A stretch of 64,000 bases of DNA, from positions 124,001 to 188,000 of the forward strand of contig UBZP01000022.1 of NCBI GenBank assembly GCA_900469965.1. Direction: 5' to 3'. The DNA is from Hyphomicrobiales bacterium. GTDB lineage: Bacteria > Pseudomonadota > Alphaproteobacteria > Rhizobiales > Rhizobiaceae. The translations under genes and the position numbers were made by a program. This document shows, piece by piece, positions 1 through 8,220 of the stretch. The notes under the pieces were generated by a model, which saw only the letters and a list, made by a program, of their open reading frames with translations, was not told the origin of the DNA and did no database searches. Every line of letters begins with the position of its first letter. The first letter of the stretch is position 1.

Positions 1-21
1 GGGCGACCGAACGGGCGTTTC

Positions 22-210
22 TCAGTCCTTCAGTTCGCGCGCTTCGGAGACGAGCATGATCGGAATGCCGTCGCGGACCGGGTAGGCGAGCTTCGCCCGC
101 TCGGAGACGAGTTCGCCGGTTTCCGCATTCCAGGTCAGCCGGCCCTTCGTCAGCGGGCAGACGAGAAGTTCCAGGAGCTTGGTATCGACGCTGTTGGTCT
201 TGTTTTCCAT
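22..210 (-). CDS. Trm112 family protein (UPF0434/YcaR-like)
   Basis: A 62-residue protein starting at the ATG of MENKTNSVD. It carries the short Trm112/YcaR fold signature [10 protein letters not shown] (residues 14-23) and the later [11 protein letters not shown] stretch. Family members are small scaffolds for methyltransferases or are of unknown role. The usual zinc-binding CPxCK is replaced by CPLTK, so no second cysteine follows Cys18 and metal binding is doubtful. It lies just downstream of the LON-domain gene on the same strand with an 8-nt gap, so the two are probably co-transcribed. A longer reading frame through this stretch has an arginine-rich upstream part and is a shadow; the short form is chosen because it matches the family length. 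Confidence 0.85.
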   Translation of the reverse strand: MENKTNSVDTKLLELLVCPLTKGRLTWNAETGELVSERAKLAYPVRDGIPIMLVSEARELKD

Positions 211-218
211 CGGCGGAC

Positions 219-899
219 CTATTGCAGGCGCGTGTCGACGTCGCCGAAATTGCGCGCCAGCACGATCTCGGTGATCGCGATCAGCGTTTCGGCGCGCGTC
301 TTCAGGTCCGGGGCCTCGAGGAGGGCCTGCTTTTCCGCCGGTCCGTAGGGCGACATCATCGACATGGAGTTGACGAGGGTGGTGTTGCTGGCCCGCTCGA
401 CGCTTTCCCAGTCGGCCTCCAGCTTGTTGGCGTCGAGATAGGCGCGGAAGGCCGACAGGAGGGCCTCCCGATCGACTCCGCGCTCGTCGTCGGTGCCGGA
501 GAGGTCGCTGATGAAGGGCGCGATCTTGAACGAGCGGTAGGCCTTGCCGGTGCGGACTTCGCTGATGAGGCGATAGCGGCAGACGCCGGTGAGCGAGGTG
601 ATGTATCGGCCATCGCCGGTCTCGGCGAAGGAGGTGACGCGGCCGAGGCAGCCGACCTGGCAGAGCGCGGGCGCCTCCGCGGCAGGGTCCGAGACGATGT
701 GATCGCCGAACACCGGCTGGACCATGCCGATCAGCCGGCTGCCGGCGAGAACGTCGTCGAACATCGACAGATATCGCGGCTCGAAGATGTTGAGGGGCAA
801 CTGTCCGCCCGGCAGAAGCAGGGCGCCCGTCAGCGGAAAGACCGGAATCGTCCCCGGCAGGTCTTCCGGCTTCAGATAGCGCGCATTCCCGACATGCAT
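219..899 (-). CDS. LON peptidase N-terminal (substrate-binding) domain protein
   Basis: A 226-residue protein made only of the Lon N-terminal domain. The [15 protein letters not shown] segment near residue 20 and [13 protein letters not shown] shortly after are the family hallmarks. There is no AAA+ ATPase or serine protease part, so it is a stand-alone substrate-binding-type protein rather than the Lon protease; its exact role in alphaproteobacteria is not established. The ATG at 899 (MHVGNARYL) is chosen because a GGGAAGG ribosome site lies 9-10 nt upstream. An in-frame extension to 1010 reads into low-quality residues. It sits 114 nt after the thioredoxin gene and just before the Trm112-like gene. 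Confidence 0.88.
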   Translation of the reverse strand: MHVGNARYLKPEDLPGTIPVFPLTGALLLPGGQLPLNIFEPRYLSMFDDVLAGSRLIGMVQPVFGDHIVSDPAAEAPALCQVGCLGRVTSFAETGDGRYITSLTGVCRYRLISEVRTGKAYRSFKIAPFISDLSGTDDERGVDREALLSAFRAYLDANKLEADWESVERASNTTLVNSMSMMSPYGPAEKQALLEAPDLKTRAETLIAITEIVLARNFGDVDTRLQ

Positions 900-1013
900 T
901 GCATCGCCTTCCCGTCGCATTCGGCATGGCCCGCCGCTGAAGGCGGCAGGCAGCGTCAAGACCCTTGAAATGGGGTCCGGAGCGGATTTCTCAAGATGCG
1001 CGGCGGGCAAGCG

Positions 1014-1967
1014 TCAGGAAAACAGGATCGACGACAGCTTCCGCCTGGCGGCGATCGTGGCCGGGTCCTTCAGTCCCCAGACCTCGAAGAACTGCAGCAG
1101 TTCGCGCCTTGCGACGTCGTCCTCGAAGCTCCGGTCGCGCTTCATGATCGAAAGCAGATGGTCGGCCGCCGCCTCGCGATTGCCCTCGACATTGCGGATC
1201 TTGGCGAGCTTCAGCCGTGCCGCGTGGTCGTCCGGGTCTGCCGCCAGCGCCTGTTCGAGCGCCTGCGGGTCGCCGAGCTTGCGGGCCTCCTCGATCTGCT
1301 CCAGCTGCTTCTGCACGGCTGCAACCGCTGGATCCTTGGCGACCGCTTCGGGCGCCGAGGCCAGAATCTGGCGGGCATTGTCCAGCTGGCCGGCCGCGAT
1401 CATGCACTGGGCCATGCCGGCGAAGGCTGCGGCATTGTCCGGATCGGCCTGCAGGATCGCGCCGAAGAGATCGGCGGCCCCGCCGATGTCGTGCTGGGAA
1501 AGCAGGGTCTTCGCTTCCTCGAGGATCGCCTCGATCTCGGCCTTCTGGTCGGCATCCGCAGGGCCGGCGATCTTGTCGATGAAGGCGCGGACCTGGCTCT
1601 CCGGGAGCGCCCCCATGAAGCCGTCCGCCGGCCGGCCGCCGACGAAGGCGATGACGGCGGGAATCGACTGGATGCCGAGCTGGCCGGCGATGGAGGGATG
1701 GTCGTCGATGTTCATCTTGACGAGCTTCACCCGGCCGCCGGCCTCCTTGACCACCTTCTCGATGATCGGGGTCAGCTGCTTGCAGGGACCGCACCAGGGC
1801 GCCCAGAAGTCGACGAGGACCGGCTGCTGGCGCGAGGCCTCGATGACGTCCTGGGCGAAGGTCGCCGTCGTCGTATCCTTGACGAGATCGGCCGCAGGCG
1901 CGGCGCCATAGTTGACCGCGCCGCTCATCTGGCCGCCAAACGACGTCGCATAGGGATTGTCACTCAT
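1014..1967 (-). CDS. Thioredoxin-TPR protein (CnoX/YbbN-like)
   Basis: A 317-residue cytoplasmic protein with an N-terminal thioredoxin fold (about 30-135) and a C-terminal alpha-helical TPR region (about 140-300). The active site is intact: FWAPWCGPC with Cys59 and Cys62, and the cis-proline of SIPA at Pro103. The family includes CnoX (YbbN), a chaperedoxin that holds unfolding proteins and passes them to GroEL or DnaK. The E. coli protein has lost the CxxC pair whereas this one keeps it, so redox activity is likely. An AGGAGCAGGAAG ribosome site precedes the ATG. It probably starts a small operon with the LON and Trm112 genes. Confidence 0.92.
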   Translation of the reverse strand: MSDNPYATSFGGQMSGAVNYGAAPAADLVKDTTTATFAQDVIEASRQQPVLVDFWAPWCGPCKQLTPIIEKVVKEAGGRVKLVKMNIDDHPSIAGQLGIQSIPAVIAFVGGRPADGFMGALPESQVRAFIDKIAGPADADQKAEIEAILEEAKTLLSQHDIGGAADLFGAILQADPDNAAAFAGMAQCMIAAGQLDNARQILASAPEAVAKDPAVAAVQKQLEQIEEARKLGDPQALEQALAADPDDHAARLKLAKIRNVEGNREAAADHLLSIMKRDRSFEDDVARRELLQFFEVWGLKDPATIAARRKLSSILFS

Positions 1968-2025
1968 CTTCCTGCTCCTGCGGACCGTCGCCCGACTTCG
2001 TTCATTGCCGCCTGAAGATCGTATG

Positions 2026-2547
2026 TCAGGAGGTCACTTTCAAGACAAGCGGTTCGTGGCCGGTCGCCGCGATGAAGCGCAGCAGATCGGCTGCGGCGAT
2101 CGACGTGGTCGCGTCGTTCCGCAGCGGATGGGCGTTGATGACGTCGCAGTGCATCAGGTCCGCGTCCAGGATCAGCTTCACCTTGAGGCCGGTGTCGTTG
2201 ATCACGCCGAAGGCGGTGACCGAACCGGGAACGACCCCGAGATACTCCATCAGCTTCTCGGGCTTGCCGAACGAGACGCGGCTCGCCGCGCCGATGACCG
2301 AATGAACGGTCTTGAGGTCGACGGTGGCGTTCTCCTCCACGGTGAGGAGGAAGTAGTTGTCCTTCTTGTCCTTCAGGAACAGGTTCTTCGTGTGTCCGCC
2401 GGGGATCTCGTCGCGCAGCGCCACCGATTCGGCGACGGTGAAGACCGGCGCATGGGTCTTCGTCGTATGGGCGATGCCGAGGCTGTCGAGGAAGGCGAAA
2501 AGATCGCCGTCGGTCTTCGGCTGCTGCCTGTCGGGGGTCATGTCCAT
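2026..2547 (-). CDS. Prolyl-tRNA deacylase / YbaK-ProX editing-domain protein
   Basis: A 173-residue stand-alone editing domain of the YbaK/ProX superfamily, which hydrolyses mischarged aminoacyl-tRNAs such as Ala-tRNA(Pro). Recognisable segments are HTKNLFLKDKKDNYFLL, TVDLKTVHSVIGA with RVSFGKPEKL, and GSVTAFGVIND, which together line the editing pocket. The ATG at 2547 is chosen because GAGGA lies 8 nt upstream; a TTG four codons further up would overlap that ribosome site. It is followed on the same strand, 58 nt later, by the thioredoxin-TPR gene. Confidence 0.9.
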   Translation of the reverse strand: MDMTPDRQQPKTDGDLFAFLDSLGIAHTTKTHAPVFTVAESVALRDEIPGGHTKNLFLKDKKDNYFLLTVEENATVDLKTVHSVIGAASRVSFGKPEKLMEYLGVVPGSVTAFGVINDTGLKVKLILDADLMHCDVINAHPLRNDATTSIAAADLLRFIAATGHEPLVLKVTS

Positions 2548-2820
2548 GTCGGTCCTCAATCGTCGCTGTCGTTACGGCGCGCCCGGCCCGGCCGCCCTGA
2601 TATGCCGCTGCCGCGTTCCATAATGCCTTCCCGGTCGCCAGGCAACGGCAATGGCGGGCCGCGGCCCGGGCGCTTGCCGGGGCCGGCACGATCGATCCGA
2701 AAATTTCTCGAACATGGCGTCATTTCCCTGTTGCATTTGAAAATCGCTTGGGCCATATAGCGCCCGTCGCCGCAACGCAGCGACCTTCGGCCACCGACTA
2801 CCCCAGGCCGTCGACGATGA

Positions 2821-2895
2821 GCGGGTGTAGCTCAGGGGTAGAGCACAACCTTGCCAAGGTTGGGGTCGGGCGTTCGAATCGCCTCACCCGCTCCA
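2821..2895 (+). tRNA. tRNA-Gly (anticodon GCC)
   Basis: A complete cloverleaf. The acceptor stem GCGGGTG (2821-2827) pairs with CACCCGC (2885-2891), followed by a T discriminator and an encoded CCA. The anticodon loop TTGCCAA places GCC at 2853-2855 between the CAACC and GGTTG arms. The T loop is TTCGAAT. This reads GGC and GGT glycine codons. No duplicate of its 3' end was found further right that would mark an integrated element. Confidence 0.97.
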
Positions 2896-3278
2896 TTCTT
2901 TCAAGTCCTTCGAGGCCTCGGTTCGCCGGGGCTTTTGTGCGTTTTGGCACAGCTAGAATCGCGAGGTGCGCAGCTGACCAAGACGGCACGGTCACCGTCG
3001 GATTACTGGATTGTGGATTGGGCAAAGTGTCAAATCGTGACGTCCAGCGGATTTTGGCCGGCAGAATTGCACCGGGTATTTACATCGGCGGTTGAACGTC
3101 CGTCTGAGCGTGCATAGGTCTCTGGTGTGCGCAATTCGCCATGTACCATTGGTTGAGGTTTGGGCTAATTTTTGCAACTTCAGCAATTGAAGCTGCGCGC
3201 CGAACAACTTATAGTGCGGCCAGTGTGGCGCTCCGCCCGCGAAACCTAACGCCAATTTACCCGACTTGAGGACGCAGC
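2896..3278. other. Intergenic stretch between tRNA-Gly and the RTX gene
   Basis: About 380 bases with no credible gene. Composition becomes visibly more AT-rich towards the RTX start than in the flanking chromosome. A short inverted repeat, CTTCA-5 nt-TGAAG, lies at 3178-3192, about 90 bases before the RTX start, and could be an operator. No consensus promoter could be assigned with confidence. Confidence 0.4.
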
Positions 3279-5399
3279 ATGGCCAAGTTTACCGGAACGT
3301 CTGGCAAAGACATCCTGACCGGGACGGAAGAGGACGACCTCATCCGTGGCCTCGGTGGCAACGACACACTGAAAGGGCGCGCTGGCAACGACGAAATTTT
3401 CGGCGGGGCGGGCGACGACACGATATTCGGCGGAGCGGGCAACGATAAGGTCTACGATTTCGAGGGACGCAATACGATCGACCTCGGCGCGGGCGACGAC
3501 CTCTTCGCCAGCTACGATCCTGGCGGCAGGAAACACTCAGGCTCCATCTACGTCAACGGCGGTTCTGGCGTCGACTACGCCAGCTTTGACCTTTCCCATC
3601 TTACATCCAACCTGACTTTCACGCTCTCGACCTCGGCAAAATTTGTCAACGCTGCGGTGACCGTGAAGAACATCGAGCGGATCGGGATCACGGGAGGTTC
3701 CGGCAACGACAAGTTCACCGGTGGATCTCGCGCCGACTATTTCTTCGGTGACGAAGGCAACGATACGCTTACCGGCCTCGATGGCAACGACACGCTGAAC
3801 GGTTACCACGGCGACGACAAGCTGTATGGCGGCAATGGCAATGATGAAATAGAGGGCGGTCGCGGGAACGACATGCTCGATGGCGGCGATGGGGACGACA
3901 GGCTGTCCGGCGGAGAAGGCGACAGTACGATATACGGCGGCAATGGCAATGATTGGCTGTCTGCCCGGGGCAACTCCACACTGGTCGGTGGTGACGGCGA
4001 CGATACGATCTCCTATGACATAGCGTCCTATGACAAGGCACGCGGCGGTCATATCGATGCTGGAGCCGGTGCGGATCGGGTTGCATTCTCCATATACGCG
4101 GGCAGACAGTCATCCTATACGATCGATCTCGGGTCGGACAACGATACCTTCGCTTTTTCTGCTCCGGAAGGTCTGCGTTCTGACGTCGCGATTTCCATCG
4201 AGGGTGGCGACGGTATCGACCGTGTTGAATTCAACTTCTCCCGCTTCTTCACGCGAGACCTGACATTCGCGATGTCGGCATCGGGGAGTATTGTCGGCAC
4301 TGCAATGACATTTAATAGCTTCGAGAGCGTCAAGCTCATTTCAGGCAGAGGCAACGACAACCTGACCGGAGGCGACCTCGACGACGAGCTTGACGGCGGC
4401 CTGGGCAACGACACACTTTCAGGCGGCGATGGTAACGACACGCTATTGATAAGCGGGGGGTATGGCTCGTCCAATCAGAGCGACGATAGGGTTGATGGTG
4501 GGGCCGGCGACGACGTCATTGACGCATACAATCTGGCACCCGGCGACGTCGTTTCCATCGACGGTGGCGAAGGTTTTGATACTGCTTACCTTCGCTTCCA
4601 GAACGTATCTGACGGGATGACGGTCGTGGCTTCGGAGTCGGGAAGCTACACCATTTTGTCGGCCACGCTGAAGAATATCGAAAACCTCTCGCTCATCGGT
4701 GGAAGAGGTCATGACAGCTTCACCGGTGGGGGCGGCAACAACGCCTTCAACGGCCGATCAGGGAACGATACGCTCACGGGTGGCGGCGGTGACGATGACC
4801 TGATCGGCCACCATGGAAGGGACAAGCTCTACGGTGACGACGGCAACGACACGCTTTTTGGCGGCACCGGAAACGACATCCTTTACGGTGGCAGCGGCAA
4901 AGATTGGTTGTTCGGCGAAGATAGCAAAGATACCCTCGATGGCGGCGACGGCAAGGATACCCTTGATGGTGGCGCCCGGACCGATATCCTCAGGGGCGGC
5001 AAGGGCGACGACCTGCTGAAAGGCGGCTCCGACAATGACCAGCTAACTGGCGGCCTGGGCATGGATAAACTTTATGGGGGCTCAGGGTCGGACATCTTCA
5101 TCTTCGAAACGCTTCAAGACAGCACACCCGGCAAGTCCGGCCGCGACACGATCTTCTACTTCAGCAAGGGCGACAGGATCGACGTTTCGGCGATCGACGC
5201 GAGCACGAAGGAGGGGGGTGATCAGGGTTTCACCTTCATTGGAACGGACGACTTCTCGAAGAAGGCCGGGGAACTGCGCTACGACAAGGGAAAATCCGAC
5301 ACCTATATTCGTGGTGACGTGGATGGCGACGGCAAGGCGGATTTTGCCATTCATCTCGATGATGTGCGGACGCTCGACAAGGCCGATTTCATCCTTTGA
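3279..5399 (+). CDS. RTX calcium-binding protein with serralysin-type C-terminal domain
   Basis: A 706-residue acidic protein built largely from GGxGxD nonapeptide repeats, which bind calcium and form a parallel beta-roll after secretion. The last 110 or so residues (from about SDIFIFETLQDS to DKADFIL) resemble the peptidase M10 serralysin C-terminal domain, and the end is typical of type I secretion substrates. There is no N-terminal signal peptide and no protease or other catalytic domain. Between RTX blocks sit three related modules of about 50 residues (about 99-150, 312-365 and 432-483), each running straight into GGxGxD repeats. A GAGGA ribosome site precedes the ATG. No ABC exporter, membrane fusion protein or TolC gene is nearby, so it must use an exporter encoded elsewhere. 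Codon use is more AT-rich than in neighbours, suggesting transfer. Adhesion or matrix function is an inference. Confidence 0.93.
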   Translation: MAKFTGTSGKDILTGTEEDDLIRGLGGNDTLKGRAGNDEIFGGAGDDTIFGGAGNDKVYDFEGRNTIDLGAGDDLFASYDPGGRKHSGSIYVNGGSGVDYASFDLSHLTSNLTFTLSTSAKFVNAAVTVKNIERIGITGGSGNDKFTGGSRADYFFGDEGNDTLTGLDGNDTLNGYHGDDKLYGGNGNDEIEGGRGNDMLDGGDGDDRLSGGEGDSTIYGGNGNDWLSARGNSTLVGGDGDDTISYDIASYDKARGGHIDAGAGADRVAFSIYAGRQSSYTIDLGSDNDTFAFSAPEGLRSDVAISIEGGDGIDRVEFNFSRFFTRDLTFAMSASGSIVGTAMTFNSFESVKLISGRGNDNLTGGDLDDELDGGLGNDTLSGGDGNDTLLISGGYGSSNQSDDRVDGGAGDDVIDAYNLAPGDVVSIDGGEGFDTAYLRFQNVSDGMTVVASESGSYTILSATLKNIENLSLIGGRGHDSFTGGGGNNAFNGRSGNDTLTGGGGDDDLIGHHGRDKLYGDDGNDTLFGGTGNDILYGGSGKDWLFGEDSKDTLDGGDGKDTLDGGARTDILRGGKGDDLLKGGSDNDQLTGGLGMDKLYGGSGSDIFIFETLQDSTPGKSGRDTIFYFSKGDRIDVSAIDASTKEGGDQGFTFIGTDDFSKKAGELRYDKGKSDTYIRGDVDGDGKADFAIHLDDVRTLDKADFIL

Positions 5400-5407
5400 C
5401 AATTGAA

Positions 5408-5433
5408 GCCGCGCATTTTGATGCTCGCGCGGC
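5408..5433 (+). terminator. Hairpin after the RTX gene
   Basis: GCCGCGC pairs with GCGCGGC across a 12-nt loop, 9 nt after the RTX stop codon. There is no strong T-run afterwards, so it may be a weak or factor-dependent terminator. Confidence 0.4.
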
Positions 5434-5598
5434 GCTACCGTTGTTCTGCTCGCTGGAATAATCAAGTGCGGATCAACGCCGATCGCGCGGCATCATAAAC
5501 CCTGCGGCGTCCAAGCGCCTTTCGCCTCGTTCGTAGTTGGAAACGAATGTCTGCCTCTGCCTAAACGCACACCGACTTCGGTTCGGGTTGTTCCAGCG

Positions 5599-5631
5599 CA
5601 TGATCGAGCTGCAAAAAGCGGCTCGATCATG
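5599..5631. repeat. 11-bp perfect inverted repeat (hairpin)
   Basis: CATGATCGAGC and its exact complement GCTCGATCATG flank an 11-nt loop. The CATGATC core resembles the ends of short palindromic repeats scattered between genes in rhizobial genomes, but assignment to a named family needs a genome-wide comparison. Confidence 0.6.
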
Positions 5632-6035
5632 TGACGATAGAGATCAGAGCGAATCGAAGACGTGAACGACCGATACGTCGGGGACATCAACGACTAGCGG
5701 AAATACGCCCTGCTGCGGGCGCTATCCTCTGGCGGCGCGAACCGCATCGGTATCTGCTGGATGATGGCGCCATCGGATGGCGGAAGTGGACGGCGGCAAG
5801 CTGGCCTGCTTGCAGCATCCGCGCGTCACCGCCACGTTGACCCAGAACTGTTCGATATCCTGGTGCATGCCGCTTCCGCGCCTGACCGTCATCGTCTGGC
5901 ACGATAGAGGGCAGCGGCGCCATTCCCGGCGCGCGCTACCAAACGGCACCTATCGGCATGTAAATCTTTCCACTGCCGGCGGCCCGCCATGCGTTCGCGG
6001 TGGTCTCAAAATTTGTAATGATTCCTCAAATATCG

Positions 6036-6066
6036 TTGACATTTCAATATAAAGTCGCGTTATAAA
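6036..6066 (+). promoter_or_regulatory. Probable sigma70-type promoter for the DUF1537 kinase
   Basis: A perfect TTGACA (6036-6041) is followed after 18-19 nt by TTATAA/TATAAA (6060-6066), in a locally AT-rich stretch about 27 bases before the kinase start. The spacing is 1-2 nt longer than optimal, which often accompanies regulated promoters. Confidence 0.55.
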
Positions 6067-6092
6067 GATAACAACAATATCTGGAGATCTTG

Positions 6093-7133
6093 ATGCTGGC
6101 CATTCTCGCCGACGATCTCACGGGCGCGCTGGACAGTGCAGCGCCTTTCGCCGCGCGGGGCCTGCACGTGGAGGTGGCCCTGGCGGCCGCGGCCGTCGGT
6201 GCGGCTCTCGGTGCGGCAGCCGGAGCGGCGCCGGATGTCCTTTCGATCAACCTCGGCACGCGCGAATTGACGCCAGCTGCGGCGCAGCGTGAGGTGTCGG
6301 CGGCGCTTCAGGCTCTTCCGGCCGGAACCCGTCTCTTCAAGAAGGTCGATTCGCGCCTCAAGGGGCATATCGCGGCCGAGCTCGATGTCATGTCCTACCG
6401 GGCGGCGCTGGTGGCGCCGGCGATTGCCGACTTCGGGCGGATCGTGAGGGAGGGGTGCGTAGAGGGCTTCGGCGTGGACGAACCCATTTCCGTTGCCGAG
6501 AAGCTCGGGCCGCATGCGGCGCGCGCGACGATCCCGGACATCGCCAGCCAGGGCGAGATGCGCCTCTGGCTCGAGCGGGCCGACGAGGCGGGCGTCGACC
6601 TGCTGGTCGGCGCGCGGGGGCTGGCGGAAGCGCTCGCCGAACAGATGAGCGGAGAGGCGCCGGCGCTGGTGGCGGACATTCCGGCAGGGCCCGCGCTCTT
6701 CGTGGTCGGTTCGCGCGATCCGATCACCCTTGCGCAGATCGAGGCGCTGCGCCGCGACGGCGACGTCCGCTACCTGCGGGCGCCGAACGGCCGTCTTGCC
6801 GATGTGCCGGCCGACGGCTACGGGCTGACGCTGGTCCAGGCGGTCCCGGGTGCTGTGGCGGCCACAGCCGAAGAGGTGTCTGCGGCGCTTGCCGACAGCG
6901 TCTGTCCCGATCTTGCCGGCGCGGCATCGACGCTCTTGCTTTCCGGCGGCGCCACGGCGGAGGCGGTACTGCGGAAAATGGGGATCATCCGGTTTCGGCT
7001 GCTCGGCGAATGCCTGCCCGGACTGGGCTTGGCGCATGCCGACGGGCATTGCATTATCGCCAAGTCGGGAGGATTTGGGCAGCCGGACACATTGAGGCAG
7101 ATCGCGGGCCGGCTGCGCGGCAGGACAGGATAG
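6093..7133 (+). CDS. Four-carbon acid sugar kinase family protein (DUF1537)
   Basis: A 346-residue cytoplasmic kinase of the two-domain DUF1537 family, which phosphorylates four-carbon sugar acids such as D-threonate, D-erythronate or L-threonate. The N-terminal domain opens with the signature LAILADDLTGALDSA and later has KKVDSRLKGH near residue 83. The C-terminal nucleotide-binding domain has LLLSGGATAEAVL (about 280-292) and KSGGFGQPDTL near 323. The ATG at 6093 follows a GGAG ribosome site by 6 nt; a TTG one codon earlier is unlikely. A FadR-type regulator follows 3 nt later. A PdxA2-type dehydrogenase encoded 2.2 kb away is its usual partner, giving dihydroxyacetone phosphate from D-threonate or D-erythronate 4-phosphate. 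The actual substrate is inferred. Confidence 0.88.
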   Translation: MLAILADDLTGALDSAAPFAARGLHVEVALAAAAVGAALGAAAGAAPDVLSINLGTRELTPAAAQREVSAALQALPAGTRLFKKVDSRLKGHIAAELDVMSYRAALVAPAIADFGRIVREGCVEGFGVDEPISVAEKLGPHAARATIPDIASQGEMRLWLERADEAGVDLLVGARGLAEALAEQMSGEAPALVADIPAGPALFVVGSRDPITLAQIEALRRDGDVRYLRAPNGRLADVPADGYGLTLVQAVPGAVAATAEEVSAALADSVCPDLAGAASTLLLSGGATAEAVLRKMGIIRFRLLGECLPGLGLAHADGHCIIAKSGGFGQPDTLRQIAGRLRGRTG

Positions 7134-7136
7134 GAA

Positions 7137-7838
7137 ATGGGACTGGAGAACGGAACAGCGCGCAGGAGCCTTGGCGATCTCGTCTTCGAGCGCATGCACC
7201 GGGCCATCAAGTCCGGCGCCTACAAGCCGGACGAGCGGCTGCCGACCGAGCATGACCTGGCAATCGAGTTCGAGGTGTCGCGGCCGATCATCCGCGAGGC
7301 CCTGCGGCGGCTGCGCGAGCAGGGGTTCATCTATTCGCGGCGCGGTGCCGGCAGTTTCGTCCGCGCCGTCGGCATGCGCGAGCCGCTCGGCTTCGGGCAG
7401 CTCGAAAACGTCGCCGACCTTCTCAACTGCTACGAATTCCGCCTGACGGTCGAGCCGGCCGCGGCGGCGGCGGCGGCGGAGCGCCACGATGCGGTGACGC
7501 TGGCCGCCATCCGCCAGGCGCTGGAGCTGATGCGGGACGCCACCAACCGCCAATCGCACCGCGAGGATGCCGACTTCCAGTTCCATCTGGCGATCGCCCG
7601 CGCTGCGCAGAACAGCTATTTCTTCACGGCCATGGAAGCGCTGAAGGATCACATCGCCGTCGGCATGCGGTTCCACGGCGCCTCGGTGAAGCGCGAGAGC
7701 ACCGGGCTCAGCCGGGTGTTCGGCGAGCACGAGGCGATTGCCGAAGCGATTGCCGCGCGCGACGCGGCGAAGGCGCGGCAGCTCATGCACGACCATCTCA
7801 CCGGTTCGCGCGAACGGCTGTTCCAGGCCACGAAATAG
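7137..7838 (+). CDS. FadR-subfamily GntR transcriptional regulator
   Basis: A 233-residue regulator with an N-terminal winged helix (about 10-80, including the GntR signature RLPTEHDLAIEFEVSRPIIREALRRLREQG) and a C-terminal FCD helical sensor domain (about 95-220). Such proteins bind sugar acids or other carboxylates and usually repress the adjacent catabolic genes. The ATG lies 3 nt after the kinase stop and behind an AGGACAGGATAGGA ribosome site, so kinase and regulator form one operon. It is the only regulator within the 6-20 kb catabolic region and probably controls the divergent promoters around 11.5 kb. Confidence 0.9.
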   Translation: MGLENGTARRSLGDLVFERMHRAIKSGAYKPDERLPTEHDLAIEFEVSRPIIREALRRLREQGFIYSRRGAGSFVRAVGMREPLGFGQLENVADLLNCYEFRLTVEPAAAAAAAERHDAVTLAAIRQALELMRDATNRQSHREDADFQFHLAIARAAQNSYFFTAMEALKDHIAVGMRFHGASVKRESTGLSRVFGEHEAIAEAIAARDAAKARQLMHDHLTGSRERLFQATK

Positions 7839-7843
7839 TGCGC

Positions 7844-7868
7844 AAGGCCCCGGCCGCACCGGGGCCTT
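7844..7868 (+). terminator. Hairpin terminator after the GntR gene
   Basis: AAGGCCCCGG pairs perfectly with CCGGGGCCTT over a 5-nt loop, 5 nt after the regulator stop codon. The T-run is short, so efficiency is uncertain. Confidence 0.65.
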
Positions 7869-7947
7869 GATGTCGGAGTGCGGTGGCGCCCGGATCGCTT
7901 CCACGGTCCGGGCGCCAAACCGTTTTGGACGGCAGCGCGGATTGTCC

Positions 7948-8220
7948 TAGAGCGTGCTGTTGTGGTTTGGAAACAATTCTGTTGGTTCAAGCGGCGCCGT
8001 CTGATGTGCCGGCCGGCGCGCGTCGTAGCCAATGCTTACGGCGAAGCCGGCCGGCACATCAGCCGGCTCGCTTCAACCAACCCGAAGGGCCGGGCATCTT
8101 TTCGTCGGGGCAGAGGCGAGCGCCTCGAACGTACCTTCCGGTATGCCCTTCGTCGCTCGCCTCCGCCCTGACGAAAACCTGCTCCGGCAGAATGGTTCCA
8201 AATCACAACAGCACGCTCTA
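7948..8220. repeat. 273-bp nested palindromic element with about 33-bp terminal inverted repeats
   Basis: The termini (7948-7981 and 8188-8220) are inverted copies beginning TAGAGCGTGCTGTTGTG, differing at two bases and one indel. Inside are two large hairpins: 7982-8016 pairs with 8047-8080 (about 34-bp arms), and 8099-8122 pairs with 8154-8177 (about 24-bp arms with two mismatches). There is no open frame of note. The layout is that of a miniature inverted-repeat element or mosaic palindromic repeat; the TA at each edge could be a TA target duplication. Its right end supplies the TAG stop of the Fe-alcohol dehydrogenase. Confidence 0.85.

Larger units (their letters stand above)
5400..6035. 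other. Long intergenic stretch without a supported gene
   Basis: About 640 bases after the RTX stop. Short open frames on both strands look like chance: none has a recognisable domain or a good ribosome site. It contains two hairpins (5408-5433 and 5599-5631). The stretch could be decayed DNA or regulatory sequence; I see nothing further in it. Confidence 0.4.

Noticed and set aside
222-968. Long plus-strand frame opposite the LON-domain gene
   Set aside because: Low-complexity antisense reading typical of high-GC DNA, with no domain; many similar shadows elsewhere were dropped for the same reason.
3310-5080. CRISPR array or tandem DNA repeat
   Set aside because: The periodicity comes from the coded GGxGxD peptide repeats; units are diverged and have no spacers.
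3279-5399. Serralysin-type metalloprotease
   Set aside because: The C-terminal domain is serralysin-like, but there is no HExxH zinc motif or protease domain.
2821-6092. tRNA-Gly-integrated genomic island
   Set aside because: No integrase gene and no second copy of the tRNA 3' end was found to the right, despite the compositional change at the RTX gene.
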